A stretch of 64,000 bases of DNA from Asterias rubens (GCF_902459465.1 NC_047064.1:5730762-5794761), one strand, 5' to 3'. Shown: positions 42,336 to 55,128, numbered from the stretch's first letter. A program made the numbers and translations. Notes: generated by a model from the sequence alone, not told the origin.

Positions 42336-45300
42336 GTACATGTTAGGATCTGTTTCGTATGATGTTATTTTTCATTCAAACTTATATTTACTTCCATACT
42401 TCATGAAAACAGAGTCCAGGCCTTAAACTTTGTTCTCCTATTTGAAAGTTGTTTATCAGATAAATATTTTTCTATTCTTACTGTGCATATCTTGAATCTT
42501 TTTGGAGTTTTTAAAATTTTATTTTGACCTCGTCAATTTTCCTCTTGTATTGTAAGAGGCACTTGTACAGAGAAAAATGTAAATTTGTATCAGAGTTTTT
42601 AAAAAGGGCACCACAGCAAAAGCACAGTGCACCACACCATTTGCTGTTGGTACTGTTGGTTTTTAATTCAATACCTGTTTGCCCATTTTGTATGATCAAT
42701 TGTTTGCTTGACAACTTCTACATGTAACTCATTTGTGCTCAATGCAGTGTGCTAGCTAGAAAGGGGAGTCTCCTCAATGGAAACTTTTGTTTCTTGGAAT
42801 AGTGCTCTGGCTGGTTCTGCTCATTCCTTTTGTTGATTTGATCTTTGTTGGTTTTATGTGTGTGTATTTAAACACTTAAATGAGAAATTAAAATGATGTA
42901 AATTTATAATTAGGGGAAACTGGTAGGCCTACATTAGGCCTGAAGTAACAATTGATGATTCACTTTGACAACGTTTACGAACAATTATACTTGTACACAT
43001 GGCTTAAGAAGTAGGCCTATAAATCTGCTTCAAAGTTGTTTTCATTGTTGTTGTGTCCATCACGTTATGGAATTGCTGAAAGGCAACAGTTTTGCATTTC
43101 TTCAGATTAAGTTGCTGTACATGTAGGTTAATATGCCTTTTTGAGCATTGCTCTTTTTAAATAAGCTTAATTATCTTGCTAAAGAGGAACTAGTGACATT
43201 ACCGCGACTCGAACCCACACTATGCTGATCAGCAACACCATTGCTTGGGCCCGGGGTTCTTATAACTGCTAAGCCATGCCCCAACTGTAACATAATGTAT
43301 CTTATATGTATCTTATACTCTCTACCTTCACAGCATGCCAGGCACTTGTGGATGAAATAGAGTTTGCCATTGGGGAAGTAGATCCTAAGAAGACAATAGA
43401 AATGGGTTTTAGGATAGACCCCCAGGGACGACAGAAAGTCAAAAAGGTCAGTATGTACATGGGTGTCTACAAACCAAGTATCAGCTAAGTATTTTTAAAG
43501 TCAAATAAGTAATTGCAGTATTGGGCTTTTTATGCGAGTGCTTAGTTTGTTTTCTTACTTTCTCAAGATGGTGTCGAAATTTCACTGGGCTGTGCCTACA
43601 ATATTTTTATCCAGGCTACTGTTTCACTATTATTCTATTTTGTTTTATTTATTGTTAATTATTTTCTCTCCTTAAAGGCAGTGGACACTATTGGTAATTA
43701 CTCAAAATAAGTATTAGCATAAAAACTTACTTGGTAATGAGCAATAGAGAGCTGTTGATATTATAAAACATTGTCAGAAACTGCTCCCTCTGAAGTAATG
43801 TAGTTTTTGAGAAAGAAGTAATTTCTCAGTAAAATATTTAAATTGACTTTGAAACCTCAGCTGAGGTTTCGAAATCAAGCATCTGAAGCACACAACTTTG
43901 ATGACCAATTGAGTTCAAATTTGTACAGGTTTTTTTATTTTGTGCATATTTCAGATACACTAAGTAAAAAAACTGGTCTTTAGCAATTACCAAAGGTGTC
44001 CAGTGTCTTTAACAAATTGTTATGTCTCAATTTTGTCATGTAATTTTCTTCTTTTTAAATTGGGTATACTCTTTTTCCTGTAATTCAACCCTTGCTTGCC
44101 ATGGGAGATTTGTTTCTAAAGAATAAACCATTTATGAATGAATGAATGAAAGAATGAACGTTTGTATGACCATTTCGTTTCTGACATAGATTCCATTTGC
44201 CGGATCAGAGGTTCATTTACTTGACGAAATGGAGAGTGTCTGCGGCAAGCTGAAAGACTACGCTGAGAGAGTAGATCCAGAGACCAAAATCAAAACATTT
44301 GTTCGCTTCAACGCAAGGAACGACAAAGACACTCTAGAGTTGACCCACGTTAGCATTAATGCAGGCATCAGTAAAGCATTAGAAGTTGCTGTAAGTCTTT
44401 GATCAAAAGTTATTTATTTGTTATTCACCCTTTTGATAATAGTTAAGTCCGGTTCATACTTCATGCGAAGGCCAATAGGAAGCGAATTTGATGTACATGT
44501 AAATTTTACGTCACAACAGTCCCTTCGCAGAGGGATATTCTCAAGTAAGTTGAGCAGAGTTGAATTGCTGCGAATTATTTGTTGCGAATTTGTGACATCA
44601 ACTTTGCTTCGCATTCACATTCACAGGAAGTATGAACCAGGCTTTTTGCATGAGAGTGGGGTGTTGTGGCCGAGCGGTTTAGGGTTGTGGACTCAAGTTC
44701 TGTAGTTTACAGAATATGGGTTAAAATCCTAGACTGGTCAGTCGCGACACTTGTATCCTTGAGCAAGGCCCTGTATCATTGCTTCAATTCACCCAGGAGT
44801 ATGGGTATCGGTGAGAGCTGGGGAGTATTATGCGATAGACTGCCATCCTGTCTGCAGAGGGAATAGATATATTCTCGGTCAAGTACAAACATTGGCTACT
44901 CACAGAAAAGTATTCCTGGGTAGAAATAGGGTACCAGACTTGAGATTGTATTGTTGCAACTGGTGCCCAACCTGGTGTTTTTTTTTTTTTTTTTTTTTTT
45001 TTCGCTCAAATAATTTTCTGAGCAGTATTTTCTGCTAACAGCTTTATAAAACCGGCCATGAACCAATTTTGAGGTGTTTCTTGCATGTACTTGTTATTCG
45101 ACATCATATGGCACACCGATATTCAACAAAATTGTGGCTTTAGTATTATCCGAAGAATGATTTAATGTACTTTTGTATGTCTGGTAAAAAAATGTAAATT
45201 CCATTGAAATATTATTATAACATTTCTCATCCTTCTTTTCTACATCTTAGTGTCAAAACATTATTGAGGAACATGAAGAGGAGATCATTCAATCTATCAC

Positions 45301-47282
45301 ATCAACAAAGCTTGTTAATAAGGAAAACATATGCAGGGAAATCACTGGTAAGTCTCAGCACGTTTTTTTTCCTGTCTTCTGTAGTCTTTTCTGTTGTTTT
45401 ATCTGTCAATAGGTAAATGAACAAAAACCTCGGCTTCACCTAAACCTACATGTAGTTTTTGTCCTACTTACTGCTTATTTAAAGTTAATGTGTATTACTG
45501 ATCGATAAAATCATTGTAAATTATCCATTAGTATTTTCTGTTGTTTTATCTGTCAATAGATTAATGAACAAAAACCTCGGCTTCACCTAAACCTACATGT
45601 AGTTTTTGTCCTACTTACTGCTTATTTAAAGTTAATGTGTATTACTGATTGATAAAATCATTGCAAATTATCCATTAGTATTTTCTGTTGTTTTATCTGT
45701 CAATAGGTTAATGAACAAAAACCTCTGCTTCACCTAAACCTGCATGTAGTTGTTGTCCTACTTACTGCTTATTTAAAGTTAATGTGTATTACTGATCGAT
45801 AAAATCATTTTAAATCATCCACAATTTTTTTTACTGTGTATAACTGTGCATATTGAACCTGATGCAATGACAAATTCTTCTTTGAAATGTGAAATGTAAG
45901 GACAGCAATGAAATAAATGGATGATGATGATGATGTTCACTGTCTTGATATTCTTTTTGACTTCAGATTACATTTCATCACCATCATCATTTTATCTGTG
46001 TTCAGCCAGTGCAGTGCTGAGCCCTCCTCATGATGACACTATTTATCTTACAGTTTATATCCACCGTTTATGTATAAGATGTAATGTAATCTCCTTCTTA
46101 CTAGTATCTTCTTCTTTGCCTGCCTCTTCTCCTTTGCCTGCCTCTTCTCCTTTTCCCGTTCTTGGTTGCTATGCCAATGAAATTGTTTCATCTATCAATA
46201 GAAGTGTGTCTGATCAAATTAATATTCGCAGTACTTGCTGCTATAATAAGAGGCTTAATGATTAGTAGTTAGGACATCTGCTCTAGAATTTAGGAGTTGT
46301 TGGTTCGCATCCCACCTGCAGAGTTTGTGGATGTATTTTGCAATAAACCTCAAACAACAACTAACCACTTGTCACTCATCCATGTATGAGTAAAACTAAA
46401 TTAACATTCTAATTTTTCCCATTGAAATTATTCCACTTTACTGCTAGTATCCCATTGGTATTATTATTTACCGGTACATGAATCGTTGTCTTTATTGGAT
46501 TACCACAAACTTACAATAAGCACCATATACGTAGCTGAGCTTAGTTTTTCATGAATTTTGGCGCTATATAAATACTGTATTATTGTTGTTGGTTTTTTGG
46601 TTTTTTTTTTTTTATGTTAAGTTGTTGTGAGGACAGTTTTAAATAATTCAGTTTATATTGCTATCTACATGTATCTCATCTGTAACACCCCTTAAAGACA
46701 CTGGACACTATTGGTAATTGTCAAAGACTAGTCTTCACAGTTGGTGTATCTCAACATATGCACAAAATAACAAACCTGTGAAAATTTGAACTCAATCAGT
46801 CGTTGAAGTTGCGAGATAACAATGAAAGGAAAAACACCCTTGTCACACGGAGTTGTGTGCTTTCAGATGCTTGAATTCGAGACCTCAAATTCTAAATCTG
46901 AGGTCCCGAAATCAAATTCGTGGAAATTGACTTGTTTCTCGAAAACTACGTCATTTTAGAGGGCGCCGTGTCTCACAATGTTTTGTACTATCATCCTTTC
47001 CCCATTACTTGTTACTAAGTAAAGTTTTATGCTAATAATTATTTTGAGTAATTACCAATAGTGTCCACTGCCTCTAACCTTTAGTATAATTAGCCTTATG
47101 TAAAGTTGTTGTAAGGGCAGAGTTTAATCAACCAGTTTATCTATCTATAATCTTAGCTGTAACACCCCATAACATTTAGTAAAAGTAGCCTAACTTCTAT
47201 TTTTTTCTTTTTTTCTTTTTTTGTCACAGGTGTATGTTCTGAATCAGAAGAGACAGAAAGTGCTGAAAAGTCTGAGCTTTGA
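42224..47282 (+). CDS. CNPY2: Canopy family ER protein (CNPY2-like), five coding exons
   Basis: Exons 42224-42335, 43334-43446, 44190-44390, 45251-45347 and 47230-47282 join in phase to 191 residues (human CNPY2 is 182). A Cys-rich hydrophobic signal peptide (about 1-27) is followed by a saposin-like domain with six cysteines: C36 and C39 (YCGAC), C93, C143, C170 and C177. That pattern and blocks such as CQALVDEIE, GFRIDPQG and CQNIIEEHEEEI identify the Canopy family, ER-resident regulators or chaperones (FGF signalling and LDL-receptor regulation are described for vertebrate members). The C-terminus is EKSEL, a KDEL-type ER retrieval signal, where CNPY2 has HDEL. Intron 2 and intron 4 each hold a palindromic MITE, intron 3 a SINE, and intron 4 a 147-bp tandem repeat. 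It is head-to-head with SPPL2. CNPY1, CNPY3 and CNPY4 are less likely because of length and the retrieval tail. Confidence 0.94.
43184..43283 (-). repeat. tRNA-derived SINE head (family S1), decayed
   Basis: Minus strand GGGGCATGGCTTAGCAGTTA ... GTGGGTTCGAGTCGCGGTAA keeps recognisable A and B boxes. In Canopy intron 1, 51 bp before exon 2. Confidence 0.65.
43334..43446 (+). CDS. CNPY2: Canopy exon 2
   Basis: 113 nt, acceptor cttcacag, donor gtcagt. It encodes ACQALVDEIEFAIGEVDPKK and GFRIDPQGRQK, the Canopy N-terminal helix and hairpin. Confidence 0.94.
43672..44012 (+). repeat. Palindromic MITE family A, shortened copy
   Basis: From TTAAAGGCAGTGGACACTAT to GTGTCCAGTGTCTTTAA. The central hairpin is GAAACCTCAGCTGAGGTTTC, a perfect 20-bp palindrome. 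In Canopy intron 2. Confidence 0.9.
44190..44390 (+). CDS. CNPY2: Canopy exon 3
   Basis: 201 nt, phase 0 at both ends, acceptor tgacatag, donor gtaagt. It encodes FAGSEVHLLDEMESVCGKLK and the YAERVDPETK segment. Confidence 0.95.
44449..44643. repeat. MITE with TTCATACTT ends (family F)
   Basis: GGTTCATACTTCATGCGAAG on the left is complementary to CACAGGAAGTATGAACC on the right, with TTCGC/GCGAA motifs inside. In Canopy intron 3. Confidence 0.78.
44655..44998 (+). repeat. tRNA-Leu-derived SINE (family S1) with poly-T end
   Basis: GTTGTGGCCGAGCGGTTTAG, GGACTCAAGTTCTG, GGTTAAAATCC head; body TATCCTTGAGCAAGGCCC; ends in about 22 T. In Canopy intron 3. Confidence 0.82.
45251..45347 (+). CDS. CNPY2: Canopy exon 4
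   Basis: 97 nt, acceptor catcttag, donor gtaagt. CQNIIEEHEEEIIQ matches the conserved C-terminal helix, and NICREIT holds the fifth cysteine. Confidence 0.93.
45384..45822 (+). repeat. Three-copy tandem repeat, 147-bp unit
   Basis: TTGTTTTATCTGTCAATAG starts at 45394, 45541 and 45688, exactly 147 bp apart. Each unit contains AACAAAAACCTCGGCTTCAC and GTTAATGTGTATTACTGAT with a handful of substitutions. In Canopy intron 4, about 40 bp after exon 4. Confidence 0.95.
46692..47077 (-). repeat. Palindromic MITE family A, complete copy
   Basis: From TTAAAGACACTGGACACTAT to GTGTCCACTGCCTCTAA with central CGAGACCTCAAATT / GAGGTCCCGAAATC. In Canopy intron 4. Confidence 0.9.
47230..47282 (+). CDS. CNPY2: Canopy exon 5: KSEL retrieval tail and stop
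   Basis: A T-rich tract then tgtcacag precedes the exon, which enters at phase 1. It encodes GVCSESEETESAEKSEL and TGA (47280-47282). The sixth cysteine and an acidic spacer precede the ER-retrieval tetrapeptide. Confidence 0.87.
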
Positions 47283-48169
47283 CGAGTATAGAAGTTCATC
47301 ACGTGTGCCTGAAGTTTTTGGTGTTTTGTTTACTCTCTTCGTTGATTTGAAAAACTGTTTGTTTTTCTCTTATCCACTTTTAAACAAAGAATTCTATCTG
47401 ACAATTCTACCTTTAAATTTACATTCCTTCTTTTTGCTGTTTAAAACAGTTTATTTAATGCTAAGTTTATCAATTTTTCTACAATGGTAGTTTTTCTCAT
47501 CCAGTATTGAAACTATTTACTTTTTTATGTCGAACAGTTTACACATGTTATTACTTATACATGGTGCCATGATTTTTAGTCAAAAGAATTTCATGGTGTT
47601 AACCAATTTCATGCACTGTTACAAAATTTGTCTTGAAAGTATTGCAAAATATTTAAATGAATTGTTTATACAAAAATATATCTATAATCTTACAGCATAC
47701 TGTAACTAATGGCTCATGCCAAAGCAAAACACTTCCTGCCAAAAGTTAAAATTGTGTTTATTAGCTAATCAAATAGATGAGAAGAAGAGCTTTAAAATTA
47801 CACATTCTTTTTTTACGACATAAAATATTTCTTTTTCAACGGTCATCAGTGTTGTAGCCACGGTGGGCGGTGCTGGGCGGCCTGTCTCGGACTCACAATT
47901 TTTACCGAGCACTTGGAACAAAAATACATTGTGCCGCCCAGCACAGATTTCAAAACTGTCGACTGTGAATTGATCTGAGACACAGCTATAGAAATGATAA
48001 GAAGTATCAAATGTCTGTCACAGACTCGCCTCCATAACACAAACAGTTTGGAGACCATGCCCTACTTCAGCAATAATTAATGGTCCCATGTTTAAACACA
48101 AATAATATTGTTAGTCCGCTCCCTATTGGTGGTCTTAAAATAAAATAGATTTATTGCCCACCACTAACA

Positions 48170-48492
48170 TGGTGGGTGGCACGGTTGGCTTGTGCGTAAA
48201 GCGCTCGCCTCTCACCAAGGTGACCCCGGTTCGATTTCGGTCGGGGCCCTATGTGAGTTGAGTTGTGCGTTGGTTCTCTGCTTTGCCACAAGGGTTTTCC
48301 AGATTTTCCGGTTTTCCTCCCTCAGGAAAAAAATCAAACACTTTCGATCTTGGCTGTGCTCCGTGGTCATAATGAGTTGATGTGGCTGGCAGATGAATGC
48401 GCCCTTGCATGCCTGCTTCTCGAACACATTGTAGCCGCGTCCTTCGCAATTCAGCTCTAGCTGCGAGTAAGGACGATTAGCCCCCCCCCCCC
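48170..48492 (+). repeat. tRNA-derived SINE ending in poly-C
   Basis: The head GGTGGCACGGTTGGCTTGTG, GTAAAGCGCTCGCCTC, CCGGTTCGATTTC has A- and B-box-like sequence. The body includes GGTTTTCCAGATTTTCCGG and TCCTTCGCAATTCAGCTC. A different family from S1. Confidence 0.75.
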
Positions 48493-51400
48493 CAAATTAT
48501 TATTAACATTGGTCATACTACAACCCTGATGGTCATCTTCATCTTTAAAGGGGGACTGTCATACATCGTGGTCAGAGCAGGCCATAGTCAATTTCACATA
48601 GAGCTAAAATAAATTGATCTTAATTGCTAAGCACAAGTGTGATGATCCAGTACAAATTACGTTGAAAGATATTGAGTCAAGTGTTATGTACTGTATTGAG
48701 TTTTCAAGTTATTCAGTGACATGCAATTTTGTTTGTGCGAAATTTGTCTATTTATTGAATTTTAATCCCGCTTGACCAAAGAATGGTTCAGGGAAAAGAA
48801 TCATAAAGCAAACAAGGTACAATATATATATATATAAGTATATGCCCGCAGACTTTTTGTTTGTATAACTATCTGTACTGTTGTTATGAGTTTTTGACTA
48901 CTAAAATAAACAAAAACTGCGTTTTCTAAAGTTTTATATGTACGTTTGGAGCCAAGTTAAAATGTTGAACGCCCTGATAACATTCCAACTTCCTTCCCCC
49001 AAAAAGGTAAAGTAATTTATACCTTTCATCAAGAGCAGAGTGTTTGTAAAAACATCTAGTGACTTTGTGCATGTTATTAAACAGGAGGTGTGTGGCAAGT
49101 TTAAAGGGGATGTTTTTGCTGCCAAAGTTGTTAAAGTGCTCTTTGTCAAGCAATCCCGGTTTGATTATTGGAAAAGTGTACAGGCATGGAGTTGAACTTT
49201 TAAGCCAACACAAGGTGTATAAAATATTACGAATTTATAATTATTTAATCCGGTGTAAGGGTTGAGGGCTCGCACAGAAATTAAATTAAAGCAGGAGATA
49301 CTATTAACTGCACATTGTGTTTGTGTTTATTTATCCAACTCTATGATGATTTACAAAATCCTGCTTGACATAATTATTTGAGTGTTTCGCTTGTGTTGGC
49401 GGCTGCAGCTGTGGATACGACTGTTGATAATGGTGTTACTAAGGAGCCAGCAGCCGTAGCCGGACACGGGTCCAATTAATTTGGCAGTGTTGTCGGATCT
49501 ATGAAAATCCAGTCCGCGTGAGGGCGCACTATGTTACTGTCACAGGGATTTTTGATCGCGCGCTATACAAGTACATTCAAATCTCTCATTGCCAAAAGAA
49601 ATTCTGCTGAACAAAATGATTTTGTTGCCTCAAGTTGGTGGCCACGTTTGAGTGAAATAACGAATGCGGTTGGTTATACTGTATTATATGTACGGTTGTT
49701 TTGCATGGACTGTGTGGATGCCATTATGTGCTTACTTTGATTGTCAAATATACTATTTATAGGCAGTAGGCCTACTGCAATTGGGGTATTTTAAATCCCA
49801 CGTGTAATTTCTTAAATTTCTTTTATTTCTTATAAAAAACATCATTTTGCGGGCTGTTTCTTACATTGAGAGTGGGATATAAAACTATTACACAAACCTT
49901 AAGAATTATTCATACAATCATCAATTATTTAGTCGGCATTTTATACTGTTTTGAATACTGGTTTGAATGTCGTTTTAACCACGACTAAATCGGAATGGGG
50001 CTGCCTTTGGGCGGGCCTTAAACGTGGACATTGTTTTAAATCGCCCGCCGCTTGTACCCATTGTATTAAACACTCATCACTTACATGTCACTTCTACTTT
50101 TTATAATAACCGGGAATACCTTGCAATTCTTGTTGGTGTGATAATTCCCGTCCAAGTCTATCTTTTAAGTATTTTCTGAACCGTGATTATCCTTGCTTTG
50201 GCCACTTAGACAGTGCAGGCAGAGCGTGCCTTTTTACTCGATCGGTCGATCCCTCCCCGAGGGGCCGGCCGCCCGAGCTGACCCTCATGGTGTATCGACA
50301 AGATTGACCCCTAAGCGTGGACACCCAAAGTATAGGGGGCTAACTACATCTTACATTTCCGTTATATAATTGAAATGGGATTGAATGGCACAGAGGCGAG
50401 TATTGGGAAACGTCAGCCCCCCCCCCCCCAATCATTACCAGTACCTGATTGCCATTGAATTGTAACTAACACCCGTAGTTGACCGGACATGGGTAATTAA
50501 AGAACATCAATTTGTTGTATCTTCGATAAGGAAGGGAGGGCATTTCGTTTTGTTTTGACCCCTGTAGTTTGAAAACCACTCTTGAGAAACCACTCCGGGG
50601 TTGCGCGTAATTTCCCCGGGATTATATTCCATCTTGTTGTCTTAATGGCGGAGGCAGGAGGATAACATACGGCTAAAGATACGCCATGGAGATCCAGTGA
50701 TACTTATAAACTAAACAAAAATCTGTGTTTCTACATCTGTGCGTGGAGGCAGACCTCAGGGGAGGAAAGGAGTGCGGGACTGATGAGGATAATCGGTCTG
50801 TGGGGTGGGTTATAGAACGCCCTCAGCGGGGTTGGGGGCTGGTGAGGCTATCGGTTGAGGTTTTGATGAGTAAGACGACTATCTGGTTTCTGTTTTAAGC
50901 CACCACGTCCCCTCCGGAGTGATTGCGTTTACCTGGCCTTTTGGATACAGGAGGGGCAGCATGCGGATAGTTTTATAACCACGATACAACAAGACGAAAT
51001 GTCCTACCACTGAGCCCCACTTCGCGTGGAATTTAAAAAGAAACCGACAATATTTTGAAAACAGAGGGAAGTGTAACTGAGAAAAAGCCTTGGGAACACT
51101 AAAACTGCTCGTCCAGTTATATTTACGTTTGTTTCTACACATCTGATTGTCGCACAATCCATATGCTCCCCATTTAAACATGCAAATCTCTACGTAAACA
51201 AAACTTCTACCTTATCGTCAAATTCAAGATGGAGAACTTGTAATGACGTAAACAACTCTTTCTGTGATGTTGTAGTGATGTAAATTGAATTTGAGAATAA
51301 TCTTGATGTGCACTTGTGTATCCCTATTTAGGGATGATACATAACAAAAAATCCTAAATAAATAAGCTAAAAGTTTGATCAAGTTATTGTGAGTTGTCTA

Positions 51401-52756
51401 TATACCCCGATACAGATATTCGCCTGTGTGTATAAACTAAGGGAAGTGGTTTGGGGGAACAACATTACCCCCGCCACCCCCGTTCTCGGACCTCGCACCT
51501 CATGGTTGGCCTACCTCTCGTTCGTCCAATCGAAACCATATAGACCTTTCTGTTGCAACGTTGCAGTCCAAGTTTTGCTAATCAAGGTTGGAAAATTACG
51601 GGAAACCAAAGATGCAAAGCAGAAACAGAAAGCCACAGGCTGTAATAATTATGCTAATAATATTATTCAAAAACAGTGTTTAATTAGTTGGAAAAAAGGC
51701 AATCAATGGGAGGTGTTTTTTGTTGATTGAAGGTTTGCAAAAATGTTGAATTTTGACACATCATTTTAACACGATTGAATGTTTTGCTAACTTTCGGTCG
51801 TCCTAACCAACCAGCGCAGTGTGTTTCTCAACAACAAGTCGCTAATGTTGCGTTCATTGAATCAAGCACGAGAGGGCGTGCTTTTCCCCCATATTTCCTT
51901 CTTTTCATAAATGTTTGCCAAATTGTCACCGTCTTCTCCCTTCGTTTTTGTTACCATGAAACATGCTGCACATCTGTTGGGGTAATCTTTAATTTTTAAC
52001 AGACAATATTTCCTATAATTTGCGAATGTGTTGAAACCATTCAAATCGCTCCTTTCCACTGCAATCCCAGAAGGGATAGTCCGAACTGAAATAATAGCAA
52101 AATCCAAAATGGCCACCGTTCTGTCTCAAGGTGAATTTCACATAAAATTTGGTCTGTTGTTACTAGAAAACATTAAAAAACAATCGAATTGGAAATAATA
52201 TGTGCATGGAACACATTAACATGACTGCACACTGTACAATAACAGATAACTGCAACAGTGCAGACCCACCGAACCCGCATAAAAACAAAATTATGTAATA
52301 AGTTTCCAATATCTTTTCAGAAGAAGAAGAATAAAAGTCAGGAAAAAAACAATGCGGGTAGCCCGCTACACTAAAGTCTCTGTAATGCACTCTTCACATT
52401 GTTACCTTAATGTTTTTGTTATGCAATCTTCACTGACTTCCAATAAAAAATTTTGATTTAGAAATTGAGGACATTACGGAATTGGTTTTTGGTAACAAAA
52501 CACCTTTGCTGGTAGTGTAATGTAATCCACAATAATACGTATAAACTGGCAAACCAGTAGGAGTTTGAGATCGATCGGCCATCTGGGTCACGAGAAACCG
52601 ATAACAACAGATTATACAGTTTGCATGAAAATGATTAAAAGAAAACTCCAAACGGGAAATATCACTTTTACTTATTTCTCATCAGATATGACCATTTCAG
52701 TTTTATATAAATCTGTGATCTTAGACGAGTTTTTCTTACCAATTCTGTAATGTTCC

Positions 52757-53136
52757 TTTAAAGGCAGTGGACACTATTGCTAATTGCTAAAAATAATTAT
52801 CATCACAAAACTTTTCTTTACTACCAGTAATGGGGAGAGGTTGATAGTATAACACATTGTGAGAAATAGCATAGCTCCCTCTGAAGTGAAGTAGTTTTCG
52901 AGAAAGAAGTTATTTTCCACGAATTTGATTTCGAGACCTCAAGTTTAGAACTTGAGGTCTCGAAATCAAGCATCTGAAAGCACACAACTTCGTGTGACAA
53001 GGGTGTTTTTTCTTTCATTATTATCTCGCAACTTCTTCAACCGATTGAGCTTAAATTTTCACAGGTTTGTTATTTTATGCATATATGTTGAGAAGACTGG
53101 TCTTTGACAATTACCAATAGTGTCCACTGTCTTTTA
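52757..53136 (+). repeat. Palindromic MITE family A, complete copy
   Basis: From TTTAAAGGCAGTGGACACT to GTGTCCACTGTCTTTTAG. The centre GATTTCGAGACCTCAAG / CTTGAGGTCTCGAAATC is perfect. Confidence 0.93.
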
Positions 53137-53150
53137 GAAATTCATGATCT

Positions 53151-53350
53151 TAAAAGCACTGGACACTATTGGTAATTTTTTACTAAAAAATAACTGTTAG
53201 CAAAAAGCAAAAAAAATTGCTTCTGGTAACGAGCAATGGAGAGCTGTTGATAGTAGAACACATTGTAAGAAACTGTTCCCTCTGAAGTTGCGTAGTTTTT
53301 GAGAAATGGGTAATTTATCACTCAAAATTTTAAATACTTCATCAGGGCTA
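53151..53350 (+). repeat. Palindromic MITE family A, left half only
   Basis: TAAAAGCACTGGACACTATT through GAAACTGTTCCCTCTGAAG, broken off before the central hairpin. It follows the previous copy by 14 bp. Confidence 0.82.
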
Positions 53351-54163
53351 TTGATGTGGTGAACCATTCATTTGTGTGTTTCTTTCAACCGGGAGGGGGC
53401 GCTGCTTGAGGGTAAACATTTCATGAATCTACACAGGGCCAACATAAATATAATTTTAATTTAATGATTATTGATAAGAACACAATACTGACCAATCAGG
53501 TATCGTAAGTCATACGTCATAAGTTTATTCATTGGCTATTTACATACATTTACACATTCTCATAACAGCAATTTAACTGAAACATTATTATATTCATCTT
53601 CGGTGCGTAGCTATTGCATTTCTAGATTTGTACATCAAAATGCAGTTATTTTGGTTCCTTTGAATTTTAATTAAAAAGATGAGTACTAATTAATGTCTGT
53701 GATTTCTATTAATATGCCTTACAGGCCTATCGCCTAACGCGGTATAAATAAATCACATAATACTGAATAACTTGATAATGTTTGTCTCAATTTAGAAGTG
53801 AAGTTCTTCAGTAAAAAAAAACAAAGTACTCGACAATTAATTTTATTTAAACATCCCACGCTATGAAATTATTTTGTAAGGCTTTTTCCCCTCACTATTT
53901 TGGTTGGATGTTGAAAGATAAGTATTTATCTCTTTAAGTCGAGATCTGTGATAATAATTTTGACAATGTTCTCCTGGGGGAGATGTCTAAATTTACTCAA
54001 AGCATTCATAAATTAATACCTGATTAGGATAATGTAGATTGTATAGTTAGTTTAATGCTGTAGTTTTCACAAATATTGCCCAGTGCACATCTTTCACTAC
54101 CTAGAATCGAACAAGATTTATTATCAATTAGAACGTCGTAAACCATATCTTAGTGCAAAGTGC

Positions 54164-54690
54164 CTAAAGGCACTGGGGTCGATTTCACAAAGAGTTAGGA
54201 CTAGTCCTAACTTAGTACTAGTCCTATATGAGATATACAAATTGCATGGATAGTCCTAAGTTAGGACGAGTATAACTGGTCCTAACTCGAGATAAGACTA
54301 TGTCCTAACTCTTTGTGAAATGCACCCCATGACACTTTTGGTAATTGTGAATCGTCTCGCTTGGTGTATCTCAACATGCATAAAATAGCAAAACCGTGAA
54401 CATTTGAACTCAATTTGTCGTCGAACTTGCTAAAGAACAGTTTAGAAAAAAACTCCCTTGTCGCACAAGTTGTGTGCTTTCAGATGCCTTGAATTCGAGC
54501 TGAGGTCTCGAATTCAATGCAAATATTTTAGTGAGAGATTACTTCTTTCTCAAAAACTACGTTACTTGAGAGGGAGCCGTTTCTCACAATGTTTTATGCT
54601 ATCAACAACTCTTGAGTCTTCGTTACCAAGTAAGTTTTTATGCTTTAACAATTATTTTGAGTAATTACCAACAGTGTCCAGTACCTTTAA
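54164..54690 (-). repeat. Palindromic MITE family A copy split by a nested element
   Basis: The left end CTAAAGGCACTGG breaks at about 54176 and resumes at GACACTTTTGGTAATTGTG (about 54330), running to CAGTGTCCAGTACCTTTAA. The interruption is the family C element. Confidence 0.85.
54177..54328. repeat. Palindromic MITE family C nested in family A
   Basis: TCGATTTCACAAAGAGTTAG and AACTCTTTGTGAAATGCACC bracket repeated TAGTCCTAACTTAG / CTAAGTTAGGAC units, matching 17925-18101. Confidence 0.87.
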
Positions 54691-55128
54691 GTATACCCTT
54701 GGCAGCAGTTTGTGCAACAAACCCGTGTTTCTCCATCTTGATTCAAGAAAACTATGCCCCATTTTGATTCAAACTAAACGTGCCTATACGTCACAGTCCG
54801 AGTTGTTGCCAATACAGGTTAGAAAACTATGGAAGCCATAAATGCAAATCAAAAACAGATAGCTTCTGTTTGTCTACAATGTCTTACAAATAATCAAACA
54901 TAGAGTTAAATTTGTTGGAAAAAAGCAATTATGGGAGGAAGGTTTACTTAATTGTAAATTTGAAGAAAATGTTAAATTTGGGTTAAAACAACTGTTAACA
55001 CGATTGGTGGTTTTTACTAACATTCGGCCGTCCATTCCAACCACCTCGGTTTGTCTATCAGCAATGGAAAGGTATAGTTCGCAAGTTGCACCATCTTCGT
55101 CATCATCATTGCCTTACCTTTTATTGAT

